NCBI GenBank assembly: GCA_019925095.2
Contig: CM034401.1
Coordinates: 6,049,838-6,113,837, forward strand
Direction: 5' to 3'
DNA from: Dendrolimus kikuchii
Lineage: Eukaryota; Arthropoda; Insecta; Lepidoptera; Lasiocampidae
DNA: 64,000 bases
In this document: piece by piece, positions 34,801-49,800 of the stretch
Layout: the number at the start of each line of letters is the position of its first letter
How positions within the stretch are numbered: position 1 is the stretch's first letter
Made by a program: the position numbers and the translations under genes
The notes under the pieces: generated by a model
What the model was told of the DNA's origin: nothing
What the model saw: only the letters and a program-made list of their open reading frames with translations
The model's database searches: none

Positions 34801-37800
34801 CAACTGCTCTCGAACGCGTAAAGATATATTTAATATATATTATAGTAAATTAATTAAACAATAACTGTCTAATTCACAGAGAGTTAGAGTAATTTTGAAC
34901 CCTTCTTTATGGTTCTTAAAGAAGCGTTTAAACTTACTCTAACACTCTATGAATAAGATCGTAAGAGTATAAAACAATTATTGTATTTAAGTAAGTGATG
35001 ACTTTTGTGTATTTTTAGCGTTCCAACATATTTTAATTTATAGAATTATGATAAAAAATTATAATTGATATTTTAAATGTACATAGAACAGACAACAGAT
35101 ATGAATAATTAAGCGTATCCTAAAGTAGCAGCGCGAAAATGTGAATGAATACATATTATTTTATTCATACACTTTTTACTCGTTTGTCTGCTGCTATTGG
35201 TATTTCGTCTCTGTAAATTATAAGTAACAATAAAGAAAATACATACATACTATAGATGTGTTTAAAACAGGGTGTGTAATAAAATGATTTAGAACATAGG
35301 TACTTATACTTTATTATAATATACAATCGTGACAATTGTATTCGGAAATATGTTTGTATAGTTCAAGCATTTATTAATAATCGGTCAATATACGCCCGAT
35401 CTTATTCATAGAGTATTACAATAAGTTTGAACGCTTCTTAATGGTTCTTAAAGAAGCGTTCAAACTTACTGTAATTCTATGAATAAGGCCGTCAGCATTT
35501 ATAAAGTCGATCATACTTTAAACTCCATGCCACACAAGTCACTTTTGATATTGCCATTCGAATATATTTTATTTCTGTTATTCGATATTAGTTTCCTAGA
35601 TTATTAGAATTAATAATTTTATCAACAATTATTAGTGTCAAAAGTTGATTTTAAAATCTTAATCAGGTACATTAAACTTGTTTATCACACGTAGGAAGCC
35701 CTTATTAGCATGCTTAATGTTAAACCAAAATTAGGTGTTAAAAGTAAAGCAAATAAAAACAACAAGTGTTACATACAAAAAGCAAAAGAAAATGTTTTTA
35801 AACTACATCCAAATGTATGTTATGGCTGATTCTACAAAACATTTCAGTCAATATTTTAGAAAATTTGAGTCAAAATTTAAAGATAGAATCGAATAATCAC
35901 TGACATTTAGTGATGTCATGTTGGCATAACACGTATTTCAAACGACTATTTTGATCAAATATTTTCGTTAATTTTTATTCAAGATTGCATAACAAAACTT
36001 TAAATTGCAAGCAGATTTTCATTTTGTAGAATTAGTCCCAGACACTCGGTCCTATTCATTATATTTTATTATATTATTACTTACGCACTCATCAGGCAAT
36101 GTTAGGACTTAGAAGCACTCCACTCTGGTTAATTTCTTTATAATAATACAGTAATTTAAATCAATGATCAAAACATAATTTTATTGATGCACGAATTATT
36201 AAAGAAATTGAATGAATTCATTTTATTGGCAAATTATGTTCATTAATTGTTTGTTTTGATCATTCATGTGTTGAACTACGAAAGGAAAGCCTTTACGTTT
36301 TATTCACCGTTATACACGCTTTGTTTGTCATATAAGTTCTCAGTAGTTGTTGCAAATACTTTATTTGCCCCATAAATTTTGACCGCAAATGTATTTCTTA
36401 TACATAATAAGTCATTACACAGTTTGTTATGGCTAAACGAGCACACCTAAAACTTGAAGGAGTTTATGGAATATAAAGATTAATTACATAAATATCTCAA
36501 TTTATACAAATTAATGATGATATAAATTCAGAATAATAATAATTTGCTCCTAACATACTTCGTTACGTAAACTTTAATTGTAGGTGGCAGTAAAGTGATA
36601 AAGTGAAGCATTTTTAAGTAGGACCTAAAAGTCTCAGTTCGCTTGTCGACGCGATGGTGTAGCCTCAGTATGACGAACTCCAATAATTCCAAATCCCTAC
36701 TTTTTAGAAAGACTCTTATTTACTTGCAACATTATTTGTGCCTTTATGTGCGTGGGAGCGAAAATTATTACATGGCGCTCACGCATACATCGATTGATTT
36801 TGTGCTTCAACTCTGAATGTAATGTTGTAGGAAACTATCTCTATAGGTATTAATTTATCCCATTATTCTTTAGTTACACGTTTAATTTGAGCTTTCGTTT
36901 CGTTGTCCCCATTTTTAACAAGGATACCTGTAGATATGGTGTCTCCGGATCCGGTTCTGCGCATGCGCGTACGCCTGATGCGCTCGTAGTGGTGCCTGCG
37001 CGGATCCCACGTCGAATGAGCACCCACTGAACCACACTACTTTGTTACGCATGCGCTACTCATAACCTCTAAACACCGAAGCGTCCTATAGCCCGTTGAG
37101 TTCTCGATACGTCTGTATCGAGGACCATTTTAAGCAAGGGATGAGGTGAGCTCACTTGCAAGTTGTGAAAACAATACACCGACTTTTGCTTTTTTTATTG
37201 AAACGATCTTTTAAGAGAAAGGTTCTACTGCTACACAGGCGAGTAAATGAACTGAGGTTATAAACTGTTGCTGATATTATTCCAACAAAGAAATATTTAA
37301 CCAAGTTATAACTAATGGGGTAGTTGACACATATCGCAGTAAATTTTTAAACAATGTTCATGTAAAAAAGCGGACATTCAAGTACTTTAAAATATCATGA
37401 CAGAAATAATTTTGATTACTGTTTAAATTATAATTATTTAGTGGTCCCGGCAGACGTTGTCCTGCCTTGAAAAAAAAATTGAACTCGATTATTTAAATTA
37501 AATATAGCCTATGTTACTCAGGGATAATCTAGCATTCTAATGGTGAAAGAATTTTTGAAATCGGTCCAGTAGTCTTAGTCTTGAGTTTATTAGTTACAAC
37601 GTATAAACGTACAAAAATACAAATCCTTCCTCTTTATAATATCAGTACAGATACGCTATTTAACTCCTTATAGAAATGACGTAATAAATCGCAAGGCTCG
37701 TGCAAAATCTAGATAGCTTCATCGTTTTGTAAGACAATAAAAAGCATCTCAGTTGATTCGATGCTCAACTACCCTATTGAAATAACATTCCATTTTATAT

Positions 37801-40800
37801 GAAACATGTATTGTTTTCACATATTCAAGCAGACTCAATGGTGCGAACATATTTTGATACCGATAAAAGGGTCAGAGGGACGACAATGACTGATTTAAAA
37901 AGTAACATAAGATGCAGAAACAGTTAAAGCAATATATAGAAGAAACTGAACAACTGGACTAATTTCCACTTGACATAGCGGGATCTAAACAATACAAAGG
38001 CACTGGACTTTCATACCTCTGAGAAATGTGTTGCCACACGCAACGGTTTGTATTGTTATACCTCTAGTAATTAGATTGTTAGAGATTTTAACCAATATAA
38101 CAAATAACTCTACGAAAACTTTGATGGCATGATGTACAATGTTAGCCTTAGACCTTAACCAACCGTACATTATTTACAACAAACCGATTCTTTTGGGTAT
38201 TAAATAGAAAAAGGACTCTTCTTTTTAAACTTATTAATTAACTAATTGACAAACCGAGAGTTACTGTTCATCAAACAGTAGTTCTTAAAAACAACACTGG
38301 CAATGTGTCAAGTATCAAATAATAAAGCACAACGTGTAGACGTGCATTGTGCTACATACAATACGCTTTTGCCTTTTTATATTATTACACATTAAATATA
38401 ATTATATTATTCTATACTTTTGATTAACTAACAAATTAATCAAAAACAATCAATCCTTTCAATATAATAAAATAATAATTACGTCATGTGTTTTATACAT
38501 AAATACTAATTAACGCGATTTTATGCTTTTAGCCAGTGTGATATAGAAATATTATTTATTAAAAAAACAAACAAAAATGAAAACACAATGATACCACGAT
38601 AAACGTTTTTACCCAAGATTTACACGCGTTTGATGGCCGACTCCTATATCTTGCTAATCATTCACTAGCCTTATCATCGGTAAAATTTTTACATTACTTG
38701 TATGGAGCTTATGTCAAATTTTAACCGATGGTAAGGTAAATGAACGCTCGGTAAGATATAGTACCCGGCCAGTACTCGATTTAAAGGTAGACTGACGAAA
38801 TTGAAAAGTGGAGTGGATCAAGTAGAGGGAGATCTCGATGAAGCTGATATTGAAGAAAGGTTTACTGTACTCACTAATAACCGCTTGTCTCTTAACACGG
38901 TCGCAGGTGTTGTAGTTTGAACCGGGGACGGGGGGCAGCTTGCGGTTGGGGGGTGCAATGTAGCCAAGTTCATCGCGGAGTCCGCCTCGCTTGTCCAATG
39001 TACCGCCGCCGCCGCCCAGAGCCGCCTGGGATGCGTTGTATACCGCGTCATCTGTATTTGAAAGATTTTACTCTAGTGGAAAATATAGATAGATAGTTAA
39101 CTCTAAATTAAACATCAATAACACTGTACTTACAAAATAATACTATATCTGATTGTGCATATAGGGCGGTCTTATCGCTAAAAAGCGAGCTCTTCCAGAC
39201 AACCCCAAACTATGCTAGAAAATTCTATTCCGGAACAATGATCAAACTGACAATTTGACAGCTATATATAGTTAGTTTTTGTCATCGTTCAAAACGCCAA
39301 AATATTTTAGATTTTGTATAAGCATAGCCTAGCTATGACGTCATTTCTTTAAAGAGTCAAATTGCGCATTAATTATTGTTATCATGATAATAAAAGTAAA
39401 ATTATATTAATATAAGTATAGCGAGATATTTTAATGTTTTCTTTTTGTATGAGTATTGTTTTAGAATTCTAAAATATGCTGTGTTCATAAAAAGAGGAGG
39501 CTTTATAACACCTCAGTAACATCTTCATTTAAAATATGATAAAAATAATATTAATTATTGTCGATATAAAAATTATGACGTATTACTTGCAGAGTTTATA
39601 CAAAATCTAGGAGGCAGTGACATTTTATAAGATGATAAAAAATCTCTTAGTTTATTCGACTCTCAACTACCCCATTGAAATGATAATCCGTCCAAATTAA
39701 AACGTACCTACTCTCGAGTGCACTAATCAAAACGGGGTTACAAGTTATTTTAATTTCACTAATTAATATTAAACATCGGCTGCAGGTAAGAAAGGTCCAA
39801 AAGTTAATATAGAAGGTCTATACTATGTCATACAACGTATTATAACATTGGGGATTCATTTTACGGTGAAGTTCAATGGAACGTTTTGAGGTCATAAACT
39901 TATATTTAGTTCGGCCGCTCTTAGAATGCGTACCGTTTTTGTGAACATGTGGGTGGATAACAATGTAATAACGAAGTATTTATCTATTATATAATGTTAT
40001 AACATTCTAAACATGCCGTGTCTGCACATTGAAAAAAAAAACTGGAATATGTTATATAAACGATGGAGAACACGATGCATTTTTTAGATTTCTTGTCTAT
40101 CTATCGGTTTGTCCGTTTGTTAGGGATTCACATAAAAACTACTAGGCCGATTTCAATGCGGTTTTCGCTGATCGACAGAAAATGTTTAGACCTAAAATCT
40201 GCGCTACTTTTTATGCCGGGAATCCCGCGGGAATTTGAAGTCAAGTGTGGACTAAGTCACGGGCTACTCTTAATAGTTTAATAATGTTTTACTATATATA
40301 GATGAATAAATGACATTGCAAACAATTGTAAAGTAATTTTGATGATGTTTTGATGAATTAAATTAAACTAAACAAATTGCATGCCTTGTGAATATTATGT
40401 AAATATTTCATTTCCACATTCAGAGATGTTTGGATTTTCCTTCTCTTTTTAAGTCTATAACATACTTGAAAAGTGACGTAAAATGTCAATCTTCAATTAT
40501 AGACTTGATAATAGACTTTAATTTGGACTCAAACTTAATTCAGTTTAAAGTTCTCTGAGTGTGGCAAATAGTGAAATACGAATGAATATTTAAAATTAAA
40601 AAAGGAAGCGGTGGTTATGTCACCATACATACAATAGCCGTCCTTCTGACCTCGCAGCCTATGGGGAGTGTTCCTTCGGGCCAACGTTAAGCAGATAACC
40701 ACAACACCAACAATAAAGACGACGATCGTGGCCAATATTGGCACCAAAACTTCAGGTTCGAGCCAAGCCTTCACCCAAGGGGGCAGTTCCTTGTCGCCGT

Positions 40801-43800
40801 CTCCGTTACCCGGTAAAGGAGCGATGGTACCTATATTGAAAGAAGATAATTACCCTTATGTGGATCCCTGGCACCTCGCACCACGCAAACCACAACGATT
40901 GCAATGATGATCACCAATATGGCCGCGACCACTGGCACTATTAGATTGAGGTGTGATAAGATGATCTTGAGCGTTTGATCGGTGGTAAGCGAGTTGCCGC
41001 CGACATCACGCGCGGGCGCGATCGTACCTGAAATGCAGAGCCCATTTACACCAATTCATTATCTTATTATTATAATTGTAAAACAAAAAAAAACGGCAAT
41101 GCATTTCAGGTACGAATTTGTTATTCAATTATCAAGGGAGTATATTTATTTCTTTAATTAAAAAAAATAAAATAGAATTTTTATAAAAAAATATGAAAAA
41201 AGAATCACAAAACAAGTGTATGACAGTATTGTGAATGGTAGAGTTGGTACCGGTAGACCACGACGTACACACCATGATCAAATAACAGAAGAATTAAAAC
41301 GAGGTCAGGTAAAAAGCATATCAAATAAACGTGCATGTGAAGAGGTTAATGAAAGTAGATGAAGAGAAAGTTGTTTGTCAGGATCGTCGCAAGTGGAGAT
41401 CTATAGTCTCTGCCTACCCCCATGGGAAAAAGGCGTGATAATATGTATGTATGTAATGATAAAAACTTCGCGTTTGGTTGCTAAGATGTGATGATAATTA
41501 TGTTTAAAGTAGTTCAGTAGTGAATGAGTCTAGGTAGTTTACATAATCACTACCCCGCATCTCATTACTAACTTCGCAAGTTTCGCTAACAAATAATGTG
41601 TGTTCAAGCCAAGTTCTAGACAAGTGACTAAACGAAGAGAATAGAAATTTTATGGGAATGACATAATATCTAATGTAACGATATATCATTCCCATATACT
41701 TTCTACTCTATTCGTTTAACGCCACGCCACTTGTCTACAGAGCCAAGTTAGTTTAAGACATTGACTCTTATCTATGTCTTGCAAATACCACTTTCTGAAT
41801 TAGAGTATGTCTGTATATTACAAGGTTTTTACAAACATAATATATGACTGACATAGAGTGCATTCATATTGAATACAAATTGCTGGTTATACAAATAATT
41901 TTGGAACGTGGATCAAAACAACAAAAAAAAAACAATACCTACCTACTTATAAATATTACAATACACTAGAAATTAAAGTAATTATTGTACATAACATTAT
42001 ACTATAGTATGAACAAAACTTAAATGCTTCTCTGAAGTTCGTACAGGTCATGGCACAAAACGCAATTATATAAAGTTCACTAGGTCGTATGTGCAGAACT
42101 AAAAAGCGAGTGTTGAGCTCTCTCTCGCACTATTTACCTAGTAGGGATAATAAACATAACATATGATTAGACCTGCGCAGACACACGGAGCTATCTTCCT
42201 CGAGACGCACAAAGTTTTGTGCGTACTGTTCGTATTGTGTTAAAACAAAGTGGAAGTTAACGCTATCTTACTTAAACCTACCAATGTATCTAGACAAACG
42301 TCAATTTCATTAAATTAAATTTATAAAAATATTTGTTCTGGTCGAAAAAGAAATGAATAACTGGATGCCGATTAAACTAAGCAAAATTATGCTTCAAATG
42401 ACATTTACTGAAAATGTTGGAATGCGGATTGATAGAGCAGATATGATTTGACAGCGTCCGACTATTGTGATATTTTGATAATTACCGCCAGTCATGGTGA
42501 GTGTTGCAAATTCGTATTCAGCGACGTTAAAACCAGCATTGTTGTGGGCTGTGATCCTTAGCACGTACCATGTAGCGGGTTCCAAATCTTTAAAAAATAA
42601 AATAAAAGAAAATTATATTTTTAGAATAGTAGAATCTGGAATATTAACGTATATTAGCAAGGCAATTGAAAATAACTGTTTCCAAACTAACTCTGGACTG
42701 GGTGTTACTGAGATAGACACATATAGTTCTGTTGTATATTATCGTTACCATCAGCGTAAATTCAAGATATTTGTTCTTTTACTTGTGAAATCTGGTGGTT
42801 TAAAAAAATCTAGGTAGTTAATCTCAACGATAGAATGGGCCGATGGATACAATTTTGATTAAAAAGTACTATAAATCATTTCTAGATTTGCCTTAATGTA
42901 TAAAATAGATTATTATTTAAAAATTTTAAAGGCAAGGAGTATTTTTATCATTAAACTTACCGAGTACCACGAAGTTGCCTCCTGGTTTTACAGCATTTGA
43001 GATTTGGTTCCATTCAGCTGCGCCTCTGTTAGTAAACATAAAAAATTGACGTATTTCCACTTCATTAGACAAAAAAGCGACAATACGTGCTTTTTGTACA
43101 GTCTAAAGCTAGGTTCTAGAAGATAATTTTAATTTTTTATTGAACAAGTTAACTTTGCACAAAGAATAATAACCTGATTTTGAAATTTGTATGCGATGTA
43201 TTGACTATTATAAGGTGTTTGACGGGAAATGAAAGGCGATGTTGTACTGTGTAGTTTTATTTTCTAATGGTGTTTCATGCAGATGTGGCGATGGGTGTAA
43301 CGCATTATTAATTGTGATGCAATATTGTTTTTAATTTTAATGAAGTTAGATATGCCATAACTATGTATATATATATACTAAAGTGGCTATACGATAACGG
43401 CGTTATTTTTAACCCTTTAAATAAGGCGCATTCGGCAACAGTCAATATCTTCAACAGATGCAGCCGCACCATAAGAATGTGTAAAATTACCTACACTAAA
43501 ATGAATAATAATTGTATGATATTGATAGTCTTTGAGTAATAATTAAGCGTTTTCGTAAGAAACGTGAACTGTGTAGTCAAATGTGGCCTTTTTAGTTATC
43601 AAAAGAACTCTGTTGATCGGCGTCAGTCAAAGACCTACAATTTGGCTGAGCTATACTGGAGATTTAATACAAGAGACGAGGTTGTATGTTCTAAGATCTT
43701 TTACCTGATGTTATGGTGAATACTACTACTACTTGACATTTCTAATTACAAAATAATAAATGCTTTGAAACATACAGCTAAAAAAATAAAGTGACAGAAG

Positions 43801-46800
43801 CCTGTCCAGTGGTAATAATAGATGTTATATTACTTCTTCTTGTTCTCAACGACGAAGTGGCTCATCGGGCATCCACCGTCCAGCCATTGTTTGAGGTGCA
43901 GAGTCACGGAGGAGCTACCAACTTCGATGAAGTCCGCGGCGCGTGGGACCGGTGGCTTGGAGCCGCGAGTACGGGCAATCACTACGTCAGACGCCTCACC
44001 GGTGCCAATACTAAATCAAATAATTCAATTCCATTTTCAAATAAATAAATTTATTTTTAAAATCATAAGCAGTCTATGGAACATAGGACGGTATGGCTGA
44101 CACATCCATAAAACCTAACTTGGAGTGTTATTGTAAACTTGCATATGAAATGAATTTTAATTTTAATTAGGTATAAAAATATATTTAATAAATAACCTTA
44201 TACTTTGAATCACGATGTTTATTTCTCTACTTATGTAATTTCTCCCATACCGTCTTATTTGAAATATAATGTAAGTTCTGTCGAAAAACTTTGGTTACAT
44301 AGGTATTGTATACATTATTTTAGATTAAATCAGTCAAAATTAAAAACCGTATTAAATGTATTTTCAATTTTCTACTGTTATACTAATATAATAATAAAAC
44401 TTCAAAAAGTAGGTAAGACAAGAAAAACTTGTGGAACCATATAGACACGTACAATTTAGGAGCTTTTCAATTATGTTTTTGTTGGGCAAAACTCATTTTG
44501 AGTATTCTCTTTCCATGAAAATTTTGACAGACATATTCAGATGTATAAATACGAAATACTTTACCCGTTGTAAGCCGTAACGTAAAGTTGATATCTTGAA
44601 CCGCAGAACAGGTTTTCCAAAGTGTATGTATCAGTTGAGCTTGGAATCTGAAAATAATATAAATTAAATAATGTAAAACACGCGTGCATGTTTATACATA
44701 AGAATAAGCCTAAAAGGCGCTCTGTTGTTCGTGCCTACCCCGCAAGGGAACTGGCGTGAAGTTATGTATGTATGTATGTAAAACACGTGTCTTCAGTGAT
44801 AAAAATATTTTTTGTACAGAACATATTTTTATAAGCCATTTTAAAGTTTAATCTATTTATTCAAGTCTGGAGTCACGATACCGGTGGTTAGGGCTCCAGA
44901 GACAGAAACTTCTCACGATTCGTGCCATATTCAGGACTATCGTCTTCAGTATCTAGCCCTTCAAGCAGGTATCGGTCGTGGTTATTCCCTGTAAGACCTT
45001 TGAATAAAATGCTTCATCGTTTCATCCTTCACACAGTCACAACCTATCTTTTATCGTTTCATCATCATTTGATCAAAGTAGATCAAATGATGATGAAACG
45101 TAATATAACTTTAAAACTGGCAAAATACCTGAACAGTTTCCCAATCGCCGAACTCTTGTTTGTAATGGATGGTGTAACCCGCAGCAGGCGACTGGTCTTC
45201 GTCAGCAGATGGCTTCAGGCGGAGAGTCAGGGATGAGACCGATGATGACGCGATGCTCAGTTGAGGTGGGAAAGGAGGCGCTAATGAGGAATTATAACGA
45301 TATTACTTACTACTGCCTCGCACAAGGTTTCATTTGTGGACCTTTAGTGTTCCTATCGGATGAAACTATTTGTATATTCCGAGATAAACAAGTGATATAC
45401 ACATCTTCGTTATTGAAATAACATTTAACAGGTAGGGTCATACCAAGTTGTTTATCCTTTCATTCCTAAGATTTTGATTAAGATTTCAAGTGGGCCTCTA
45501 TGAGTAAATTCGAAACTATAAGATATAACGAAAAATCCACAAACGAGACTCCTTTGAGTATTTTTCGCTAATCTTAAGGTATATTCGCTATATCACACAC
45601 ATACATACATGCGTGCGCACTTATACGTCTACACGTCCAATATCACAATAAATATAACAACGCGCAAATGAAATCATACCAAGTACAGATAAGGTGTGCG
45701 TGACGGTGTCTGTTCCGAACTGGTTGTCCACATGGCAGGAGTACTCTCCGGCATCCTCGCGGGCGACTCCGGCGATTTGCAGGGATCCTTCGGGCAATTG
45801 GCGGACGCGCTCTGAGGGTTCCAATGGGTGGCCTTTCACCTAATTGAGAAATATTGATAGATAACTTTTTATTGTACACCATTACAGATAGTTACAGAAT
45901 AGTACAATTATATTCGTGCAGAAACCATGTCAGAAATAAATCGGAATGGAATCAGCGACGGTGGTATACATATTAGTTTTGGTATATTTATACAACTATA
46001 GTTATAGTTTTACACAAATAATAATTTCTCTTGATGTACCTGCGTAGTAGACCATTTTTAGTACCCGGAAAACGTTCGGAAATGTACGAATCGTGTTAGC
46101 GGTACTGAGCTAAAAATGCATAGCAAGCAACACTTCGCTATTTAGACTTGTGAATAAAGTTAAATATAGATTATTTACATGTCAGAAACCGGAATTATAA
46201 ATTGTGTAAAATTGTATCTATAGAATATTGACCCTGATAATAAGAATGTTGTCAAGCTAAAGCAGGAATTTCAAAGGCTTTTTTACCGGCCTAGCTCACT
46301 GGAACGCAGAGGTCCGGAGTTCGATTTTTGACATGTACTTAATTTTCGTAAAGAAGCTTTCTGTTATTTATTATATATAGCCTGTGTGTCGAAAGTGGTA
46401 GTCGATAGGTCCCAGAGTGGTTCATTGTCTTGTATATTAATTATTAACCATAATATAAGCGTAGCTTATTTAGCTTGTGAAAGTACATTTTGTATATTTG
46501 TATGTCGATTTAAAAATTATTTTCCTCTTTTCTCTGTATATTATTATAACGATGGAAACAGAATACTAAATACAAGTATTTAATGTGTAGTTATTGATGA
46601 TTATTTCGATCATATTCTATTGATGAATATTAAGTGACTACAGGCGAAATTTTACCTACATAATAACTGTTGGGGATTATTAAGTTTTGATAAAGTGATA
46701 ACCAGTTTAAAAATGAAATTAAAATATAGGGACAAAGTACAAAATTACCTTCCACAGAATATTTGGTTGTGGGTCGCCGACAGCGAGGCAAGGCAGTTTC

Positions 46801-49800
46801 ACATCTTCCTTATAAGTCGCAGTGAACGATTCGTCGAATGAAGCAATTTTTGCTGGCACTGTACAACAATCATAACATTATGTATTTATGAGGGAACTTG
46901 AAAACTGATGATTTTATTATGCAGTCTCCGAAAATTTTAAACAATTGATTCATAATAATTAAAATCGAATTATCAATTCTCTTGCTCATTGACTGAATAA
47001 TGGAGATGTTTTATGGCAGACAGACGCGATCAGTCATGACACTTACTCGTCAACGTCGATTCATCGGTGTGTTAGTTGATTAGGACTTCCGAGTCCAGGG
47101 TCTCCAGATTGAGTATTGAACATTGTCCCAATTTGATCAATTTATTATGCCAAAAGTAACATGACATCCAGACAGTTATTATTATTAGATACATTTTTGT
47201 GCTTTGCTCGATTTTTTATATTCCAAGGTCAGAGAATATGTCATACCTATTCCAAAATGTTTGGGTAAAAAATCCCCAATCTGCAGACCCTATCCGAGTC
47301 GGACTCTAAAACATCGACAACAAGTGAAAACCATATATAGCTATTGATCTGTTTAAACAATCGATTTAAAACATCTCACAATCGCGCATCGCTAACCCAA
47401 TAAGTTTGCACATTTATAATTTAATGTTTTTTTTTACCTTTGTCACTTGGGCTGCACGAGGCGGTAGCTGAGGATTGTCCTTCGCCAATGATAGTCGAAG
47501 CGGTGACCCAGAAATCGTAACGGCCGGCTTTCAGATCGGTGGCGGAGTAGCTGGTCTGGGATGCGGGGACCTTCAAGTGTAACGATTTGGAATAAACATG
47601 TAGAATAAATTTCACACGTAGGTAGTAATTCAGCCATTACCTAATAAATGATGTGCATTTCACAGCAAGGGATATACGTTTTTGGTAATGCCTATTTAAT
47701 GTTTTAAGCTTTATAAGTATCCAAACCTCATTGGACGTATTATTTTTAGTGACGTGTTTCTTTAATTTAATTTTTTAAGTGAAAACTTCTTTAGGCGCGC
47801 TAAGCACTTTATTTTTTGGGCACTTTATTCAGTATCAAATGAGATTGAGTGACGGATCATGCTCGGCTATGCTGAAATGCTCAGCTTTTACGTAAGCGCA
47901 TACGTAGCGTAAATTTTCACTTCTATCGTGCAATCCACTTACAATTTTCCCTTATGATTGTTGCGACTTTTAATTTCAACTAATTGCTAAATGTGATAAG
48001 GATAATAACGAAGACAACTGTTTCTCTTAACATGTTTAGCTTGCTTATAAAGTATGTAAAGGGAAACTCTTATACCTTGTTGGGATGGGGTTCAGCATTC
48101 TGGGCCTGTGTGTAGACATTGTAGTGGGTGACAACTCCGTTGGGCTGCGCTGGTGGTCGCCACGACACGAGAATTGAGTCTTGTCCCATCACTAAAGCCT
48201 TCACCGCGCGTGGTGCTTCGGGAACTAAACGAATTATATAGTTTAATTAGAAACTTAAGAATGGTTAGATCACGTCAAATGGACATTTCACAAGTTAATC
48301 ACGAAATTCAAAGTTATATAATTTAATGCAAACTAGTCACTATCTGTAAACCCTAGAGTTTGTTACATTATAGTAGGTACTATTTTAACCAGTTTATTTA
48401 TTGACAGAACAATAATAGAAAGTAGTTTATATCCATTACCCCACTAATCGGCTGATTCCGTCATCGCGCGAATATAAAAGGGTGCTGACGTAACAACGAG
48501 ATAACATTCCCACTCCAATTTTAGTCAGGGACAAAGTCCCACCCCTACTTTGGTCCGATGCACATGTCTTAGCGCAGCGCTCTACGGTGCCTAATTATTG
48601 TACAAAAAGTGAGATTCAATAAAATCGGCTATTATATTTTTTGTTTGAATTTTCATTTTAACATCACTCTTTTTTCTATTGAAAATAGGAACGTGGCTTC
48701 TCAATGTATGGAAAACACATCCGCAATCACTAACTATTGATAAAATTCATCGGTTGGTATTAAAGCATGTGGTGTGCGGCGACTTGCTCACGTCGCTTTG
48801 GTACCACTCTTTCGAAACAACTGCCAAACGTGCAGTGCAGGGTTTTTAGCACGACATGCGGACGCCAATGAGTAAAAATACATTATCCGCACCCCGCATG
48901 CGGGTCCCGTAGAACAATGAAAATGGTCCCCGTAAATAGGCTTTAAGCTGGTGGACGACTTTCGATCTATAGATCGAAACCGTGGTATATATACCACGGT
49001 TTTATCCGCGGTTCGGGCGTAATCGACTAGCGAGCAAAATAGTCGTGCTCTTATTCTTCAAGCAACATGTCATATTTGGAGTCTTCAAAAAGAAAAGAAA
49101 ATAAGCCAGAAATTTGGTAAAAGTTGATTCTAATTAAAATTGATTTGGAAGTTCAATAGAGGCGACTAACGGTCAGCGTTTTCGTCATTTGACTGCAGGA
49201 ATCTTAAAAAAAGCTGATGCGGACAGAATCACCCCTTGACCTCTCCGCCAGAATTTCCATATCCCGCGTTCCCAGTAGACATGGTCTACGTTCCACAAGA
49301 GGCTCACAACGACCACGTTCACGACCGTGATTTTTACCGTTCCACTTGTAGCAGACGTTACGATCATAAACTCTAGTGGAATGGATTATAGAGCGTTAAT
49401 GTCATAAACGAGAAATACACAAATGCCATTGGTTGATTTGAAAATCGCGCCTTATTCAATGTCAATCGATAGAGAGAATTAATGCTCTGTGGTCAACGTC
49501 CACTTCGACCCACCTCTTGAAATGGGTTGTTGTGAGCGCTGTGTGATCGAAAATAATGACGTCATTAGTGACGTTTCCGCCACGACCATAACGACCGTGG
49601 TCGCCATGTGGAACAGCTGGCGGAGCATTTTGGGCGTTATGAGCTACTAACGAAATGCGTTCATAGTGTCACCATTCTATATCACTTATCAATTAGAGTT
49701 TTTGTCGGGAACTGAAAGGAGATGTTGTGCTGTGCAGTTTTATTTTCTAAAAATGTGTAAAATTACTCTAAAATGAACAATAGTTGATAGATTTTGAGTA

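Larger units (their letters stand above)
34732..36927 (-). other. Dscam1 intron C20-C21
   Basis: 2.2 kb, AT-rich, with two hairpin MITEs (34872-34957, 35396-35492); nothing else recognised. Confidence 0.7.
41028..42485 (-). other. Dscam1 intron C18 to TM exons
   Basis: Contains a LINE fragment (41215-41455) and a hairpin MITE (41617-41740); the rest is unrecognised. Confidence 0.7.

Noticed and set aside
43791..44100. Open frames on the + strand around Dscam1 exon C16
   Set aside because: Antisense to a clear FN3-coding exon with matching splice phases.
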